A stretch of 64,000 nucleotides of DNA, taken from positions 612,501 to 676,500 of the forward strand of contig QVRM01000325.1 in NCBI GenBank assembly GCA_003439945.1, in the 5' to 3' direction. The stretch comes from Dermanyssus gallinae (Eukaryota; Arthropoda; Arachnida; Mesostigmata; Dermanyssidae). The notes under the pieces are model-generated. The model did not search any database. It had not been told where the DNA came from and was given only the letters and a program-made list of their open reading frames with translations. This document shows positions 34,682 through 44,970 of the stretch, in pieces (position 1 is the first letter of the stretch; each line of letters opens with the position of its first letter). A program made the translations under genes and the position numbers.

Positions 34682-36085
34682 AACAACGACTTATGTACTG
34701 AAATTGTTCTCTCCTATATTTATCGTCAGATCGTGTCCGAGAAGACACAAGTTGAATTATTTACTATACGAGTACATTTTAACAAGATGCTAATATGCCT
34801 TGTTCTTAATAATATATATCATAGCTAACAGATATTTAGTTGTTAGCGACATTGCTGGACGCAACGCGGTACATGCAATTTTTAAAATGAGAATAGTTCC
34901 TGTATGTCTTATTAGCAAGAAGTAAATACAAATATTTATTGTTAACATAAAGATGACATCATGTGGCCCAATGAAACAAACGTGTGATCATGTGATTTAT
35001 GTTTAGGTTTAGCTGAGGACGCAGATAGGAATCAGACTGAGAGCAAACCTTAAGCTTGCAGTTATGCTTTACGAACCAATGATCTTCTTGTAAGTTACTG
35101 AACGTGCGTTTTACGTCACAGCCGAAACACAGCATTTGTTTGTATGTACAAATATTTAACAAGTGCATTTCGTAATAATCCTTATTTTTGCAAATGAAAC
35201 GGAATCAAACAAATCTTAATCAACTCAGGCATACAGATGATATTTGCACAAGGGTACTGTAAGTCAAGTCTCAATTCCCGGTGCAACTAAGACTAAACGA
35301 TTTCTGCAAAAGTTCAGCAAAGAGGGAAAGCTCATTGTCCCAATTGAGAAAAGCAACGTTTTTTTTAGATCGAGCTGGAGATTTAAAGTACGAGTGAACG
35401 CGAACCGATGTTTGAGACACACGCTGCAATCCTACGGGAGAATTTCTGGAGGACGCAAGATGTCACCTGTTTGAAATTGCCGCCAGCCAATGGTATACTG
35501 CCGTCGAATGTATTACGAAGGCACAGCATAGACGTCCACGTGCCATGACCGAGCTACGCCAACCGGTCAAAACTGCATCTAATAATAGAGCCACCTCCAA
35601 CTATATGTGTCTTGTTCAGTGCGTGTCAATCTGCTCCTTGGCTTATGGCCAACTATGAGAAACTCACGCTATAGTTTCCGCATTGTTGTTGATTTATTGT
35701 GGTCGTCGTCGTCGTCGTTTTTGGGCTCGAGTCCATCTCGTTCTTAAGCTTTGTCGACACTTTTTAAGGGCTAAGCGTTCGTGTAGGACACAGGAATAGG
35801 TCGTCTTGCAGGAAGTACAGGGTATCTTTACGCTTCCTTACGCCCGGGGCTGATAGTAGCAGTACTAGCGGTCGTGGCAACACAGCGCTAGGAGCCACGC
35901 CGAGATGCGAAACGCTCAAAACGCCTACCGGCACTTCGTTGTCATTCGTTTCGAATTCGTGAGATGAACTGGGCTTCGCTGGTTTGTCTGCTCTGCTGTT
36001 CTTGTCTTTTGGTGTCCATGGTGATGACAACCAAAAGAGCGAGCCGTTTTAACCGGCGCGGCGGACGACAAAAGGCTAGCCACTG
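34634..36085. other. No clear gene; one weak ORF
   Basis: (TA)n then (T)n at about 34638-34681. A - strand frame at 36030-35764 (88 codons, ending KDTLYFLQDDLFLCPTRTL) has unbiased composition but no motif or clear splice sites, so I do not call it a gene. Confidence 0.4.
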
Positions 36086-36101
36086 AGGAGAGTAAGCGCC
36101 G

Positions 36102-36281
36102 TCGAGCCCGGTGGTGGCGTGGTGGCATGCGTCTGCGCTTCGCGACCGGAGGAGACACATAGCAGGTGCGCGGGTTCGAGCCCCACCGTTGCACCGATTT
36201 GTATTTGTGGGGGTCCGTCTGTGAAGCAATGCGCAAAGCAGTCCCATGGACGTTAAATCTTGGCTGAGAGTCAGCCCCGAA
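36102..36281 (+). mobile_element. SINE family A, copy 2, with 16-bp target-site duplication
   Basis: AGGAGAGTAAGCGCCG occurs at 36086-36101 and again at 36282-36297, bracketing exactly 180 bp. The head looks tRNA-like: CGGTGG and CCACCG can pair as an acceptor stem, and the B box is GGGTTCGAGCCCC (36172-36184). The body has GTATTTGTGGGGGTCC and GACGTTAAATCTTGGCTGAG and ends GAGTCAGCCCCGAA. The intact duplication indicates a fairly recent LINE-driven insertion. The head is not a free-standing tRNA gene because the anticodon arm is poor and the body is shared with other copies. Confidence 0.85.
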
Positions 36282-36297
36282 AGGAGAGTAAGCGCCG

Positions 36298-37098
36298 CGT
36301 AGTTGGCATGAGAATAAACGCAAGTTTAACTGTCCACGAGGGTAAAGTTGATCGAGTCTCACGTATTCTCACCGGCGGTCGCCCGCCATGATTAATTTAA
36401 CTAACCACACAATTACGTCATCCTCTGGGAGACCTCGTTTTGGTGACAGTGCTCTTTTTGGTCAGATCCACAGTTTGAAGAGACATTTACTTTGAAGTAG
36501 CGTCTCATGAATGCTGTATTTAGTGTGCAGGAGAGATGGTTTGAATTGTAACTGAGCCTTCTTAAACAGAAGAGTATTAGGATATACTACGGGCACTGCG
36601 CCAGAAAGGGGACTAAAGGCATCGCATAGGCTCTTCACTATGGTTCATCCCGTAATTGGCAAGGGAAAAATCCCAAAGTCCTTGACACAAAGTCAAGTTC
36701 TCACTATTCTTTAGTGGCTAAATTGGAAATGACATAGGCAATCCCAAGCTCACCCGGAACGCTCAAATGAAAGTCGTGTCAGAACGCATTTAGCAAAAGT
36801 TCGTCTAGAAGGGAGCCAATCTGATTTGAGGATACTTCTAAATGTAGAGAAGTCCGTCCACCGGAGATATTGGTTTTAGGAACGGTCGATGTATAAAGCT
36901 TACCGCGTGACCCGCGGCGAGACAAGAATATGGACGCCTGCAGGCAAATTCACTTGGCTGACTTTCATTTGTTTTGCTATAGGCTGACTTTGCCGGCCCA
37001 TACAAAACAGTTCAGAATCACTGTAGTCACCATATACGTGGATGACACCTCATCGAGGCCTCTGTGCAATATGGCGTAATATTATTCTCTAATGTAAA
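36298..37098. other. No gene recognised
   Basis: Unremarkable sequence without supported ORFs or repeats. Confidence 0.5.
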
Positions 37099-37172
37099 CA
37101 TGTCCGACGCTCGGTGCCTTGAAGATATGTTTCACGGAAGGTCCACCTCCGTAGGAGAAGGAGGACAGTCTA
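37099..37172 (+). mobile_element. SINE family B, 3' fragment
   Basis: Matches the 3' block of the full copies: CGACGCTCGGTGCCTTGAAG, then CCACCTCCGTAGGAGAAGGA and CAGTCTAAATT. The tRNA-like head is missing. Confidence 0.5.
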
Positions 37173-37782
37173 AATTCGTAATAACCTGCTTACATTGTAA
37201 GAGCGGTTAGGTAAAGACGTGAAACACAAACGTTTAGGAAGTTTCGCCATGGCAGTCGCTTGACTCAAAACGACAACGTTTGACATAGAGACTAACCTGG
37301 GCATAGTTTCATTCCATTAACTCGGAGGTGACGGTAAAATTGATTGACCTTAGGCTGGCATTAACGCACATTGTTTAGAGTGTGACTTTATTGTCCAGAT
37401 TAAGATGTGCTTTGCCTCGTACGTGAAAAGGGTATGTGATAAAACAGCTGAGCCGAGTAACGATAGGTCGCCTTGCACACTACTTGACAAGGCTCCAAAC
37501 AAAGCCCATCCCCACCTAGCCAGATTGAAATAGGTAAAATTTGATTTACTTTGTATTCGACATTACCCACAGTAGTCTGACTGTGCTTGACCTAACAATG
37601 AACGTTAGGGCACTTGCCAGCATATACTAGGAGAGACAGCGTAAATAGAAATACTGATTTATTCAGTTATTCGGAAAAATTGTTTTATATATAATTAGGA
37701 TAAAGTCGATCCATAGAAGATCTACAGTTGGGCAGACGCCAGGATCTCGTCCCTAGTATATATATATATTTCTTTATATGGG
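37173..37782. other. No gene recognised
   Basis: AT-rich sequence with no supported feature. Confidence 0.5.
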
Positions 37783-38010
37783 AGATTTGGAAACGCTAAT
37801 GCACTATCGGTACTGGCAACCAACAGCATCTAGTGTGGGACTTTCACCCACTAAAAACCTCAATCCTCCCCACCCCCCAGAGTTCGGAATTGTGTGGCAC
37901 TATTTCGAGACCGTGGGAGGGAAGTCTCATGCTCCACTGGCTCTCATGGATCTCGTTGTGTCCTCAGCTCACAAACCCGAGAGGATGCGTCGAGCCGTTC
38001 TGCGGAGGGC
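37783..38010 (+). repeat. Dispersed repeat C, copy 2
   Basis: Partner of 24692-24890 at low identity, sharing TCTAGTGTGGGACT, CCTCAATCCTCCCCACC, GAGACCGTGGGAGGGAAG and CTGGCTCTC. It ends at a long (TA)n tract. Three overlapping ORFs across it are incidental. Confidence 0.45.
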
Positions 38011-38014
38011 TGGG

Positions 38015-38018
<4 letters not shown>

Positions 38019-38094
<76 letters not shown>
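38019..38094. repeat. (TA)n microsatellite, ~76 bp
   Basis: Uninterrupted alternating AT, among the longest in the window. Confidence 0.95.
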
Positions 38095-38097
<3 letters not shown>

Positions 38098-38418
38098 CTC
38101 ACTGAAAGTTACATTGTGCGATTTGTATATATTTGTACACATGCATACGCATATATATTATGCACGAATGTAGTACGTGAATACAACATTTTGCCTACAT
38201 TGGTGTAATTTCTCTAAGCATGTCTAGTTAAAAAGCGGCCCACACGGAAGCCAAGAAGAAGTTTGCAAAATCTAAGGAAAGAGTGGAAGGCTCTCCGGAG
38301 GGAAAGTGAAGATCTGCGAGCCAATATTGAAGCGCTAACGAATGATATTCTTCAGGAGACTTGTTGAATTACTGCCATTCAATTCCGAGCCTTAGGGCTT
38401 TGCTGAATCCCACACTAG

Positions 38419-38870
38419 TAGATAGATAGATAGGTTTTATTATTCTCATGAGTGGCTTACATTTGTACATAGGTTCACAGCTCCTCAAAGCCATCAAAGG
38501 CTAGTATGGAGTGTTTATATACTTCTTATAATTTTACTTATTGTCATTATGATTATATTATTATCGTGTTCGGCTTATATTAGAGTAAGGTACCTAAATA
38601 GTATTGCTTAGCACTTTGTTTGAATATTGTCAAAGAAGAGGTTGCGCGCACATCTGGGGGGAGCTTGTTCCAATATGTGGCACCGAGATTTGATATTGAG
38701 AAACGAGATTGGTTACATGAAGTTGCAGACAAGATGAGAAGTTGTGTGTGTGATCCCCTTGTGTTCATGGTGGATGTCGAATGGGAAAGATTAAGCAGGT
38801 TGGGATGAAGTCCCATTAAGATTCGTTCGGACCGCAGCCTGGCAGTAGGCCACAAAGCGCTTTAGGCTGA
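38419..38870 (-). pseudogene. 3' end of a LINE related to the one at 40.7-44.2 kb
   Basis: The - strand frame 38855-38580 aligns with the C-terminus of the reverse transcriptase at 43740-43980. It reads GLHPNLLNL, NTRGSHTQLLIL, NQSRFSISNLGATYWNKLP and TIFKQSA, against GHHPNLVGL, NTRGSASHLLIV, TQSRFALCNSGVTLWNKLP and SQFKNTA. A 3' UTR follows and ends in a (TATC)n tail at about 38419-38434, parallel to the CATAT tail of the other copy. The rest of the element is missing (5' truncation). Confidence 0.7.
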
Positions 38871-39365
38871 CGGATCGACCCCCTGCTAGACGAGGAGGAG
38901 ATCAAACCGGCACTACGAGGAGAATTGCGGCTTCCTTGCGGAAGGCGCTACGATCCAGGTCTTGGGTGGGTCCGGGCCAGGCACGCGAAGGTGGCCTCAC
39001 AGCTAGCAACGGCGCCACGATCATGAACAACGCTTAAGATTAGAAGCCTTTAGGCCAAACGAATGGCTCGGCCATTGGCCACTTGCTATAGATGCCAGCG
39101 CCCTAGGCGGCACCGGGCAGAAGACTTCACGGCGACAGAGAAGATCTCTCGAACTTGCCACCGGTGCGGTGGCCTAGGAAATCTGGTCAGAAAATGCACG
39201 GCCGCTGTCTGAGATGCACCGTCTGCGCCACCGAAGGACACTGCGCGGACGGGCTGGCCTGGGCGAAGGTGGATGAGAAGCCAAATGAGGCGGTTTGCCG
39301 AACCGGTACAGACCGGCGTCAGACTAGATATGGCTCTAACAGGTCGGAAAGAAGATTTACATGAG
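38870..39365 (+). pseudogene. Decayed gag-like/ORF1 fragment with CCHC zinc knuckles
   Basis: Shifted + frames contain TCHRCGGLGNLVRKCTA (about 39145-39195), a near-canonical CCHC knuckle. It is preceded by a degenerate knuckle starting CYRCQ (about 39078) and followed by CTVCATEGHCADG in another frame (about 39210-39255). Such knuckles are typical of ORF1 in R1/LOA/I-type LINEs or retroelement gag. Stops interrupt all frames. The block is GC-rich compared with its flanks. Confidence 0.5.
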
Positions 39366-39420
39366 TAAATTTCTACGCGAGGCTGCGCTGAGATGTGGTT
39401 GTCATTTGTCGTTTTAGACG

Positions 39421-39520
39421 ATGTTCATTGAGAGCAGATGATAAAGTATACCTCTGAGAGTCGGCGGCCATGCTGCCATAAGGCCGGTTGGGGAAACCCT
39501 AGATATCTTAACATGTCTGC
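39421..39520 (+). mobile_element. SINE family B, internal fragment
   Basis: Matches the middle of the full copies: GTTCATTGAGAGCAGATGAT, GAGAGTCGGCGGCCATGCTG, GTTGGGGAAACC and ATATCTTAACATGTC. It directly follows the zinc-knuckle relic. Confidence 0.6.
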
Positions 39521-40739
39521 TTGTGTTGTTGCTCTAAGCGCTCTTAATATAAAAGGGTTGCATGTGCAGTCAGGTGTCAAGCGAATGCTAAATAATGTAT
39601 GCGGAGTGACGTTGGTATCTCTTTAGTAATTGGTCGGCCAGGTGGGACGTCGATGATCGATGCTTGTCTGCATTCCAGCAAGTTTCAGAAATTGTGTGAC
39701 TAGGTTCGACAATGTTGACGTATGACGAATGAAACAACCTAAAATGGACAAGTAAGCCGTTTTCAAAGGTATTTGCACCGAAAGGCCTTAAAACTGAAAT
39801 AGCGTCCATCTTGGAGTATCCGGGATTAATAGTGGGATCAAGGGATATCGCACTAGGGCATGCGATAACTCACGTAAAAAGTTCATATCATCCGCCGCAT
39901 GATATGCACTTTTTACAGCTTCTACAACCGCAAGATGTAGATACGCTGGTTTGCCTGCCTGGAATTCACCTTTGGGTTAAGGCAGGAGACGGACACAAGG
40001 TTGCTCACGAAACACCGGAACGTTATGCTAAAAAACCAATTGTAGTGTGCAATATTTCACTGGCTTCTGTCGTGCTCGATCGTAGTGCTTCGATTCCGGT
40101 GTAGGTATCTATGTTTAAACACGTCAGGAGTGTATAAGTAACGTGTTCGAAAACAGAACACATTACTGTGGAGCACTTGGGTTTGTGCTTGGTCACTCCT
40201 CGCTGTCACAAGTATTTGTTGATAAAAGGCCCACATGGAAACGCAACACTTCCGAGTAGAGGCGGAAAAGTCCCAAATCTTGGAAAAAAATGAAATAGAT
40301 AGCGCATGGTTGCTCGAAAAGGTTATTTTTTGGATTTTGTTTAAAGCTTGCCGCGGTGAGAAGTCTTTCTTGTTGCAAGGCTCGTCCCAATTGTGACATC
40401 AATTCAAATAGTGATTGAGCCAGTGGTAACAAAACAGACGGAGACAAAAACGGTCTACAAATGACGTGTTTGTGCCTTTTTTGTATGAGTCAGTGCTTTC
40501 AGCTGAATAAATAGTAAAAGTACAAAACAGAAGCGCTTTTTGGCGGGTAGTGTAAGAGACATACTTATGTAGCACCTCAAGGCAACGCATTGCAAAAGTC
40601 ACTGAGTCAGGTGTATAATCTCTAAGGACAATTGACAGTTGATAAAACCAATGTTTATAGATTGAAATAATTGATATATGGCTGTTTCTCAAAGTAACAC
40701 TGACGTATTACAACTAATTCTACTACAACTACTAAGTGC
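39521..40739. other. No gene recognised; one near-perfect hairpin
   Basis: Holds a 17-bp stem with one mismatch (39875-39891 against 39899-39915, 7-nt loop), inside an otherwise unsupported 97-codon frame at 39811-40104. Confidence 0.5.
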
Positions 40740-40744
40740 CAACA

Positions 40745-41092
40745 TAATAAAGTTATATCAACGGGAAAAACATCACCGACCGCTCCCAGCTGCTGGTGCG
40801 GTTTGTCTGTCGGTGGAGGAAACTTGAGGTGCAACGAAGATGCCGGGAAGTGAAGCCGAAGTCGAGCATTCTAGCCGGCTGCCAGGGAAGCAACAACAAC
40901 ATCTACGCCAATGACCATCTGACACCCGCCAACGCGAGCCTGCATTACCGCCTCCGTCGCCTCAAGGCCAACAAGAAAATTTCTGACGTCCTAACGTCAG
41001 ACTGCCGCGTACAAATTCGTCTCAACAGCAACGCTCCCTGGCGGGACGTGACAACCGACACCGATATCGATGCCCTTGTCGGTCGCAAATAG
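40745..41092 (+). CDS. LINE ORF1, C-terminal part
   Basis: The frame is open from NGKNITDRSQLLVRF (about 40758), before the first ATG-like codon, to the stop at 41090-41092. YANDHLTPANASLHYRLRRL and the terminal VQIRLN...WRDVTT match the conserved C-terminal block of arthropod LINE ORF1 proteins (the 'NDhLTp.n..l..ra+.lk' pattern). ORF1 proteins bind element RNA. The N-terminal part is missing, consistent with 5' truncation on insertion. The stop is 21 bp before the ORF2 start. Confidence 0.6.
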
Positions 41093-41113
41093 TCGTCACC
41101 ATATTATTACTAT

Positions 41114-42970
41114 ATGACAGCTAGTCAAACAATTAATGTCACAGAACTTAAAATAGAACCTGACTTTTTCTACGGAATACACTGCAATATTAATGGTGCC
41201 AAGTCTCATATACACGACATTGAAACGATGTTACATTTGCTTCCTTACCCTCCGTCATTTATCGCTTTGTCGGAAACTCGTATCTCGCGACAGGAGGCAG
41301 CCGCTTTTCAGATTAATAATTATAACCAATTTGTTGATTGCCGTAATGAGCCGGGTGGAGGTGTGGCACTGTTTATTAGACATGATTATGTGGTACGCGA
41401 GCGGAACGATCTCAAACTACTCCTTCCGGCAGACGCTCGATGCGAAAGTATTTTTGTTGAGGTGTTTGCCGATGGTCAGAGTACAGTTGTGGGATCATTT
41501 TATAGGCAACCGTCGGGGAGGCCCTTGGATTTATTGTGTGCACTAGAAGAATTACTTAAAATGAATAGCCTAAACACAATATGTCTCGGTGATGCGAATA
41601 TTGACTTGTTAGATAAGGGCTCACATGCAACTGACCTGTATGAGTTACTACACTCGTATGACTTTCGAGAGATTATTGGTTTGCCGACTAGAGTGGCTTG
41701 TGTGGACACTGCTCACGGCCAACGTATCACCAAAACATGCATAGATCATATTTACTGCAATGTTTCACCCAAGACAACTATCGCCTCCGGCGTTCTTACG
41801 ACCACTTTTTCTGACCACTTTACCACATTTATTTGTCTAAAATCTAAGCCGTCGGCCGCCAACGAGTGCCCACAATTCAAACTCAACTATGATCAAATAG
41901 TCGCCGAACTGTCATCGTCTATGTGGGACGACCTATACGGACTGCATGACGTCAACGAGGCATTTGAATTGTTTAGAGTAAGAGTTATGTCGGCGGTGAA
42001 GCGTAATAGTACTGAGATCAAGAATACTAAGTCGAGAAACGTAATTCGAAAAAAATGGGTGACACCGGAATTATATGCCCTTATTAAAGAGAAGGAACAG
42101 GCGTACGCAATACACAGAGCTGACCCCACACACAACGGCAAATGCAAAACTTATCGTATACTCAGGAACAGGGTGACAAGATTCTCACGCAAATGTAGAA
42201 TGGAAGCGAAGTGCAACATAGTTACAGACAGAATTAATAACCGGAGGGGTCCTTGGGAGGCAATCCAACCTGTACTTGGAGGTGTTCAGGATAAAAAATG
42301 TACCAAACTTCTTGTAAACGGGGAACTCGTCACCGATGAAACTTCGCTAGCTAACATATTCAACCACTACTACGCAACATGTGTGACCCGTTACAACGAG
42401 TGCTCATCGAGCTATGCCATTCCGGATAACTTCTCGACGCCTGCCGAACAATTCTCTCTGCAGCCAGTCAACGTTCACAGAATTCACCACCTTTTACAAA
42501 ATGTTAAAATATGCTCCACCGCCCCCGAACAGATTCCATCACTGGTTCTTCGTAGGGCTGCGGACGCACTCGCATCGCCTCTTGAGTATATTATCAATCT
42601 TTCCATCAGAACAGGAGTATACCCCAATGTCCTAAAGCTATACCGTGTGGTTCCATTGTTCAAAGGCGGGGATCGCCTGTCTCGAGACAACTATAGACCT
42701 ATCAGCATTCCCGCGCCAATATCGAAGGTCTTTGAAAAATGCATTTTTGAACAGTTTACAGATTTTATCGAAGGACACAACGTCCTACATTGTAGGCAGT
42801 TCGGTTTTCGACCTAAGATGTCGACGATTGTGCCTGTCATGAATTTTGTCGAGGACATACGGAAACACTTAAAATCAGAGAAGACTGTAGCAGCGGTATT
42901 TATTGACCTTAGAAAGGCGTTCGATACAGTTGACTTAGACATTCTTTTAAAAAAAACTCTCTACTTATAG
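41114..42970 (+). CDS. LINE ORF2, endonuclease and first part of reverse transcriptase
   Basis: Starts MTASQTINVTELK. The apurinic-type endonuclease covers roughly residues 15-245: HCNING (metal-binding Asn), ALSETRIS (catalytic Glu), GGGVALFIRHD, SFYRQPSG, GDANIDLL and SDHFTTFI (catalytic Asp-His). A Lys-rich linker follows, then RT blocks NYRPISIPAPISKVFEKCI, QFGFRPKMST and AVFIDLRKAFDTVDLDILL (first catalytic Asp). Eight A's at 42949-42956 then throw the frame off, and it stops at 42968-42970. The remaining RT continues in another frame. Confidence 0.85.
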   Translation: MTASQTINVTELKIEPDFFYGIHCNINGAKSHIHDIETMLHLLPYPPSFIALSETRISRQEAAAFQINNYNQFVDCRNEPGGGVALFIRHDYVVRERNDLKLLLPADARCESIFVEVFADGQSTVVGSFYRQPSGRPLDLLCALEELLKMNSLNTICLGDANIDLLDKGSHATDLYELLHSYDFREIIGLPTRVACVDTAHGQRITKTCIDHIYCNVSPKTTIASGVLTTTFSDHFTTFICLKSKPSAANECPQFKLNYDQIVAELSSSMWDDLYGLHDVNEAFELFRVRVMSAVKRNSTEIKNTKSRNVIRKKWVTPELYALIKEKEQAYAIHRADPTHNGKCKTYRILRNRVTRFSRKCRMEAKCNIVTDRINNRRGPWEAIQPVLGGVQDKKCTKLLVNGELVTDETSLANIFNHYYATCVTRYNECSSSYAIPDNFSTPAEQFSLQPVNVHRIHHLLQNVKICSTAPEQIPSLVLRRAADALASPLEYIINLSIRTGVYPNVLKLYRVVPLFKGGDRLSRDNYRPISIPAPISKVFEKCIFEQFTDFIEGHNVLHCRQFGFRPKMSTIVPVMNFVEDIRKHLKSEKTVAAVFIDLRKAFDTVDLDILLKKTLYL

Positions 42971-44000
42971 GGCTAGTGAAAATTTTATAAAGTGGGTGCG
43001 CTCATTCATCTGTGAAAGACGCCAAGTTGTCCAAATTGGACAATCTTCTTCTCTTATAGAAAATATATCGATTGGAGTGGCTCAAGGGAGTATCAGTGGT
43101 CCGCTATTATTTAATATTTTTGTTAACGATATTTTTAGTATTCCTAACCACGCAAAACTAACCTTGTTTGCTGACGACACAACGGCTCTATTCGTGGGCG
43201 ACTCTCCCCAACAAGTTGAAACAATGATTCGTGAGGATATTGAAAGGCTATCTCTATGGTTCAAAAATAACGGCCTCTATATTAATTGGTCAAAAACAGG
43301 AATTGTTCAATTTAAAACTCCAAGAGGCCAATCGACAATCAATCCTGAAGCTTTTGCATGCGACCGCAAGCTTAATATACTAGTTGAAGCGAAGTTCCTG
43401 GGCATTGTTCTTGACGAACATCTGACGTTCCAGGCGCATGCGAAACATGTCAGAAAAAAAATTGTCAGTGGCGTAGCCGCCATATACCGCACACGCAAAA
43501 TCCTTCCCCGCCAATGCCTTACGGCAATGTACCACGCGTATGTACAGAGCCACCTAACATACGGTCTGGAGGTGTACGGTCTTTCTAATGCATCTAATAT
43601 AACTCCGCTTCATTTGCTTCAGAAAAGAGCACTTCGTCTTGTCTTAGGCCTCCCACATCGCGTCTCAATAACGATAGAACAATATAAGGAACTCTCGGTG
43701 CTCCCGTTACCACATCTTATTAAATTTACCATAGTTGTCGAAATAAAGCGTATTCTTCTTGGCCATCATCCCAACCTGGTTGGCCTTATCGAATCTGCAA
43801 GGACCCAAAACACCCGAGGCTCGGCATCTCACTTGCTTATTGTCTCCCCGGCCACAAGTACGCAATCAAGGTTTGCACTATGTAATTCAGGTGTTACCTT
43901 GTGGAACAAGTTACCTAGTGGCATTAGGACACTAATATCGCTTAGTCAATTCAAAAACACTGCTAGAACGCACTATCTTACCTTACTTGCGTCTGAATAA
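42959..44000 (+). CDS. LINE ORF2, second part of reverse transcriptase (frame-shifted)
   Basis: Open in the shifted frame upstream of the GTG at 42996, reading SENFIKWVRSFICERRQ as the continuation of the RT. It carries GVAQGSISGPLLFNIFVNDI, LTLFADDTTALF (catalytic FADD), KFLGIVLDEHLTFQ, then the thumb and C-terminal domain to the stop at 43998-44000. The GTG is not a real start; this is the other half of ORF2 separated by a one-base indel in the A8 run. Confidence 0.85.
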
Positions 44001-44444
44001 ACCATATTTATGTAATCATGTACACAATCTATAGAAAAATAATTGCAATAACACGAGATACTACGGTGATAATGTATAAAATCTTACTGTAACTTGTACA
44101 TATGCTTCGCACTAGCCTGTGGCTATATGAAGTTGTAACACAAATGAGAAACTACAATTAAGAATGAATAAACGTCATATCATATCATATCATATAAATA
44201 AGTGTATTTATTCTACTATAATCGTAGCGACATTCCTAAGTCAGCCGTTGATGAGATTTGCCAAGTTGATAACAAAAACTTAGTGTCGCTTCAAAACTCA
44301 CATTCTAAAACTTGCGTTCCTAAACTTACGCTACAAAGCTCACTGTTGTTCCACTGAACACTTATGTTCGTGGTTTGACAATTAGCTGCACTGGTACGTG
44401 GCATATCCACCAACGGGTAGCCTTTACGACATGATTACAAGCGT

Positions 44445-44970
44445 ACTTTCATATATACGAGTATGTTGTTGAACACATATCATCTAGTTTATAAAGAACC
44501 AATTATGTTTACATTAGCTTTTGTTGTCGTGTTGTAAAGAAATATAAGTATTTCGATTGTAAAAAAATGAACTGACAAAGTGCTTGGCGCACATTGCGCA
44601 TATCGTGCTAACGTTAAAATCACTTAATCTAAAGCCTATCGTAAAATTTTGAATCGCTCGGGCCTATGCTGAATGATGGCAGCGCTTTGTTACAATCATA
44701 TGTGAATTAGAAAATAATGAATTGGGTGATGAGTAGGTAAAGTAAACATGACTGATTCAAACATACGTTGCTCTACTGTGAGAAGCGAATCTGAATCGAC
44801 TGCCATGCTGAATTATGGTGTAGTGCTAATGTGATGTAAACTCTTGGCTGGCTAATAATGATTGCAGTGGCAATGATGAATGGTGAAGTGAGTATTTACA
44901 CACATATTGTACGAAATACACATACTATATGACAAATATATGAAGTAATAGTAAAAAAAATAATGTCGGT
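44445..44970 (+). repeat. Left arm of a 0.53-kb inverted repeat
   Basis: The reverse complement of 47760-48286, with about ten differences seen by eye over 526 bp (roughly 98% identity). Most differences cluster near the inner end. Nothing in the arm codes for protein. The outer border is sharp: similarity ends at ACTTTCATATATACGA on the left. The inner border is AATGTCGGT. Confidence 0.9.

Larger units (their letters stand above)
40740..44200 (+). mobile_element. Nearly full-length non-LTR retrotransposon (CR1/L2/Jockey-like)
   Basis: A 3.46-kb element holding the end of ORF1, ORF2 with endonuclease and reverse transcriptase, and a short 3' UTR ending in repeated CATAT units at about 44175-44197. 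The 5' end is truncated within ORF1 near 40740. Apart from one frameshift at 42949-42956 the coding potential is intact, so the copy is young compared with the other LINEs here. The microsatellite-like 3' tail instead of poly(A) is typical of CR1/L2-type elements, but clade assignment is inference. A related truncated copy lies at 38419-38870 on the other strand. Confidence 0.85.

Noticed and set aside
35764..36030. An 88-codon - strand exon.
   Set aside because: Composition is plausible, but there is no motif, acceptor or partner exon, so it is not called as a gene.
36102..36184. Stand-alone tRNA gene.
   Set aside because: The B box and an acceptor-like stem are present, but the anticodon arm is poor. 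The sequence continues into a 180-bp unit shared with other copies and bounded by a target duplication, so it is a SINE head.
39811..40104. A 97-codon + strand gene.
   Set aside because: A near-perfect hairpin lies inside it, and no family motif or splice context was found.
42996..42998. GTG as the start of a separate 334-aa protein.
   Set aside because: The frame is open further upstream and continues the reverse transcriptase broken by the A8 indel; it is half of one gene.
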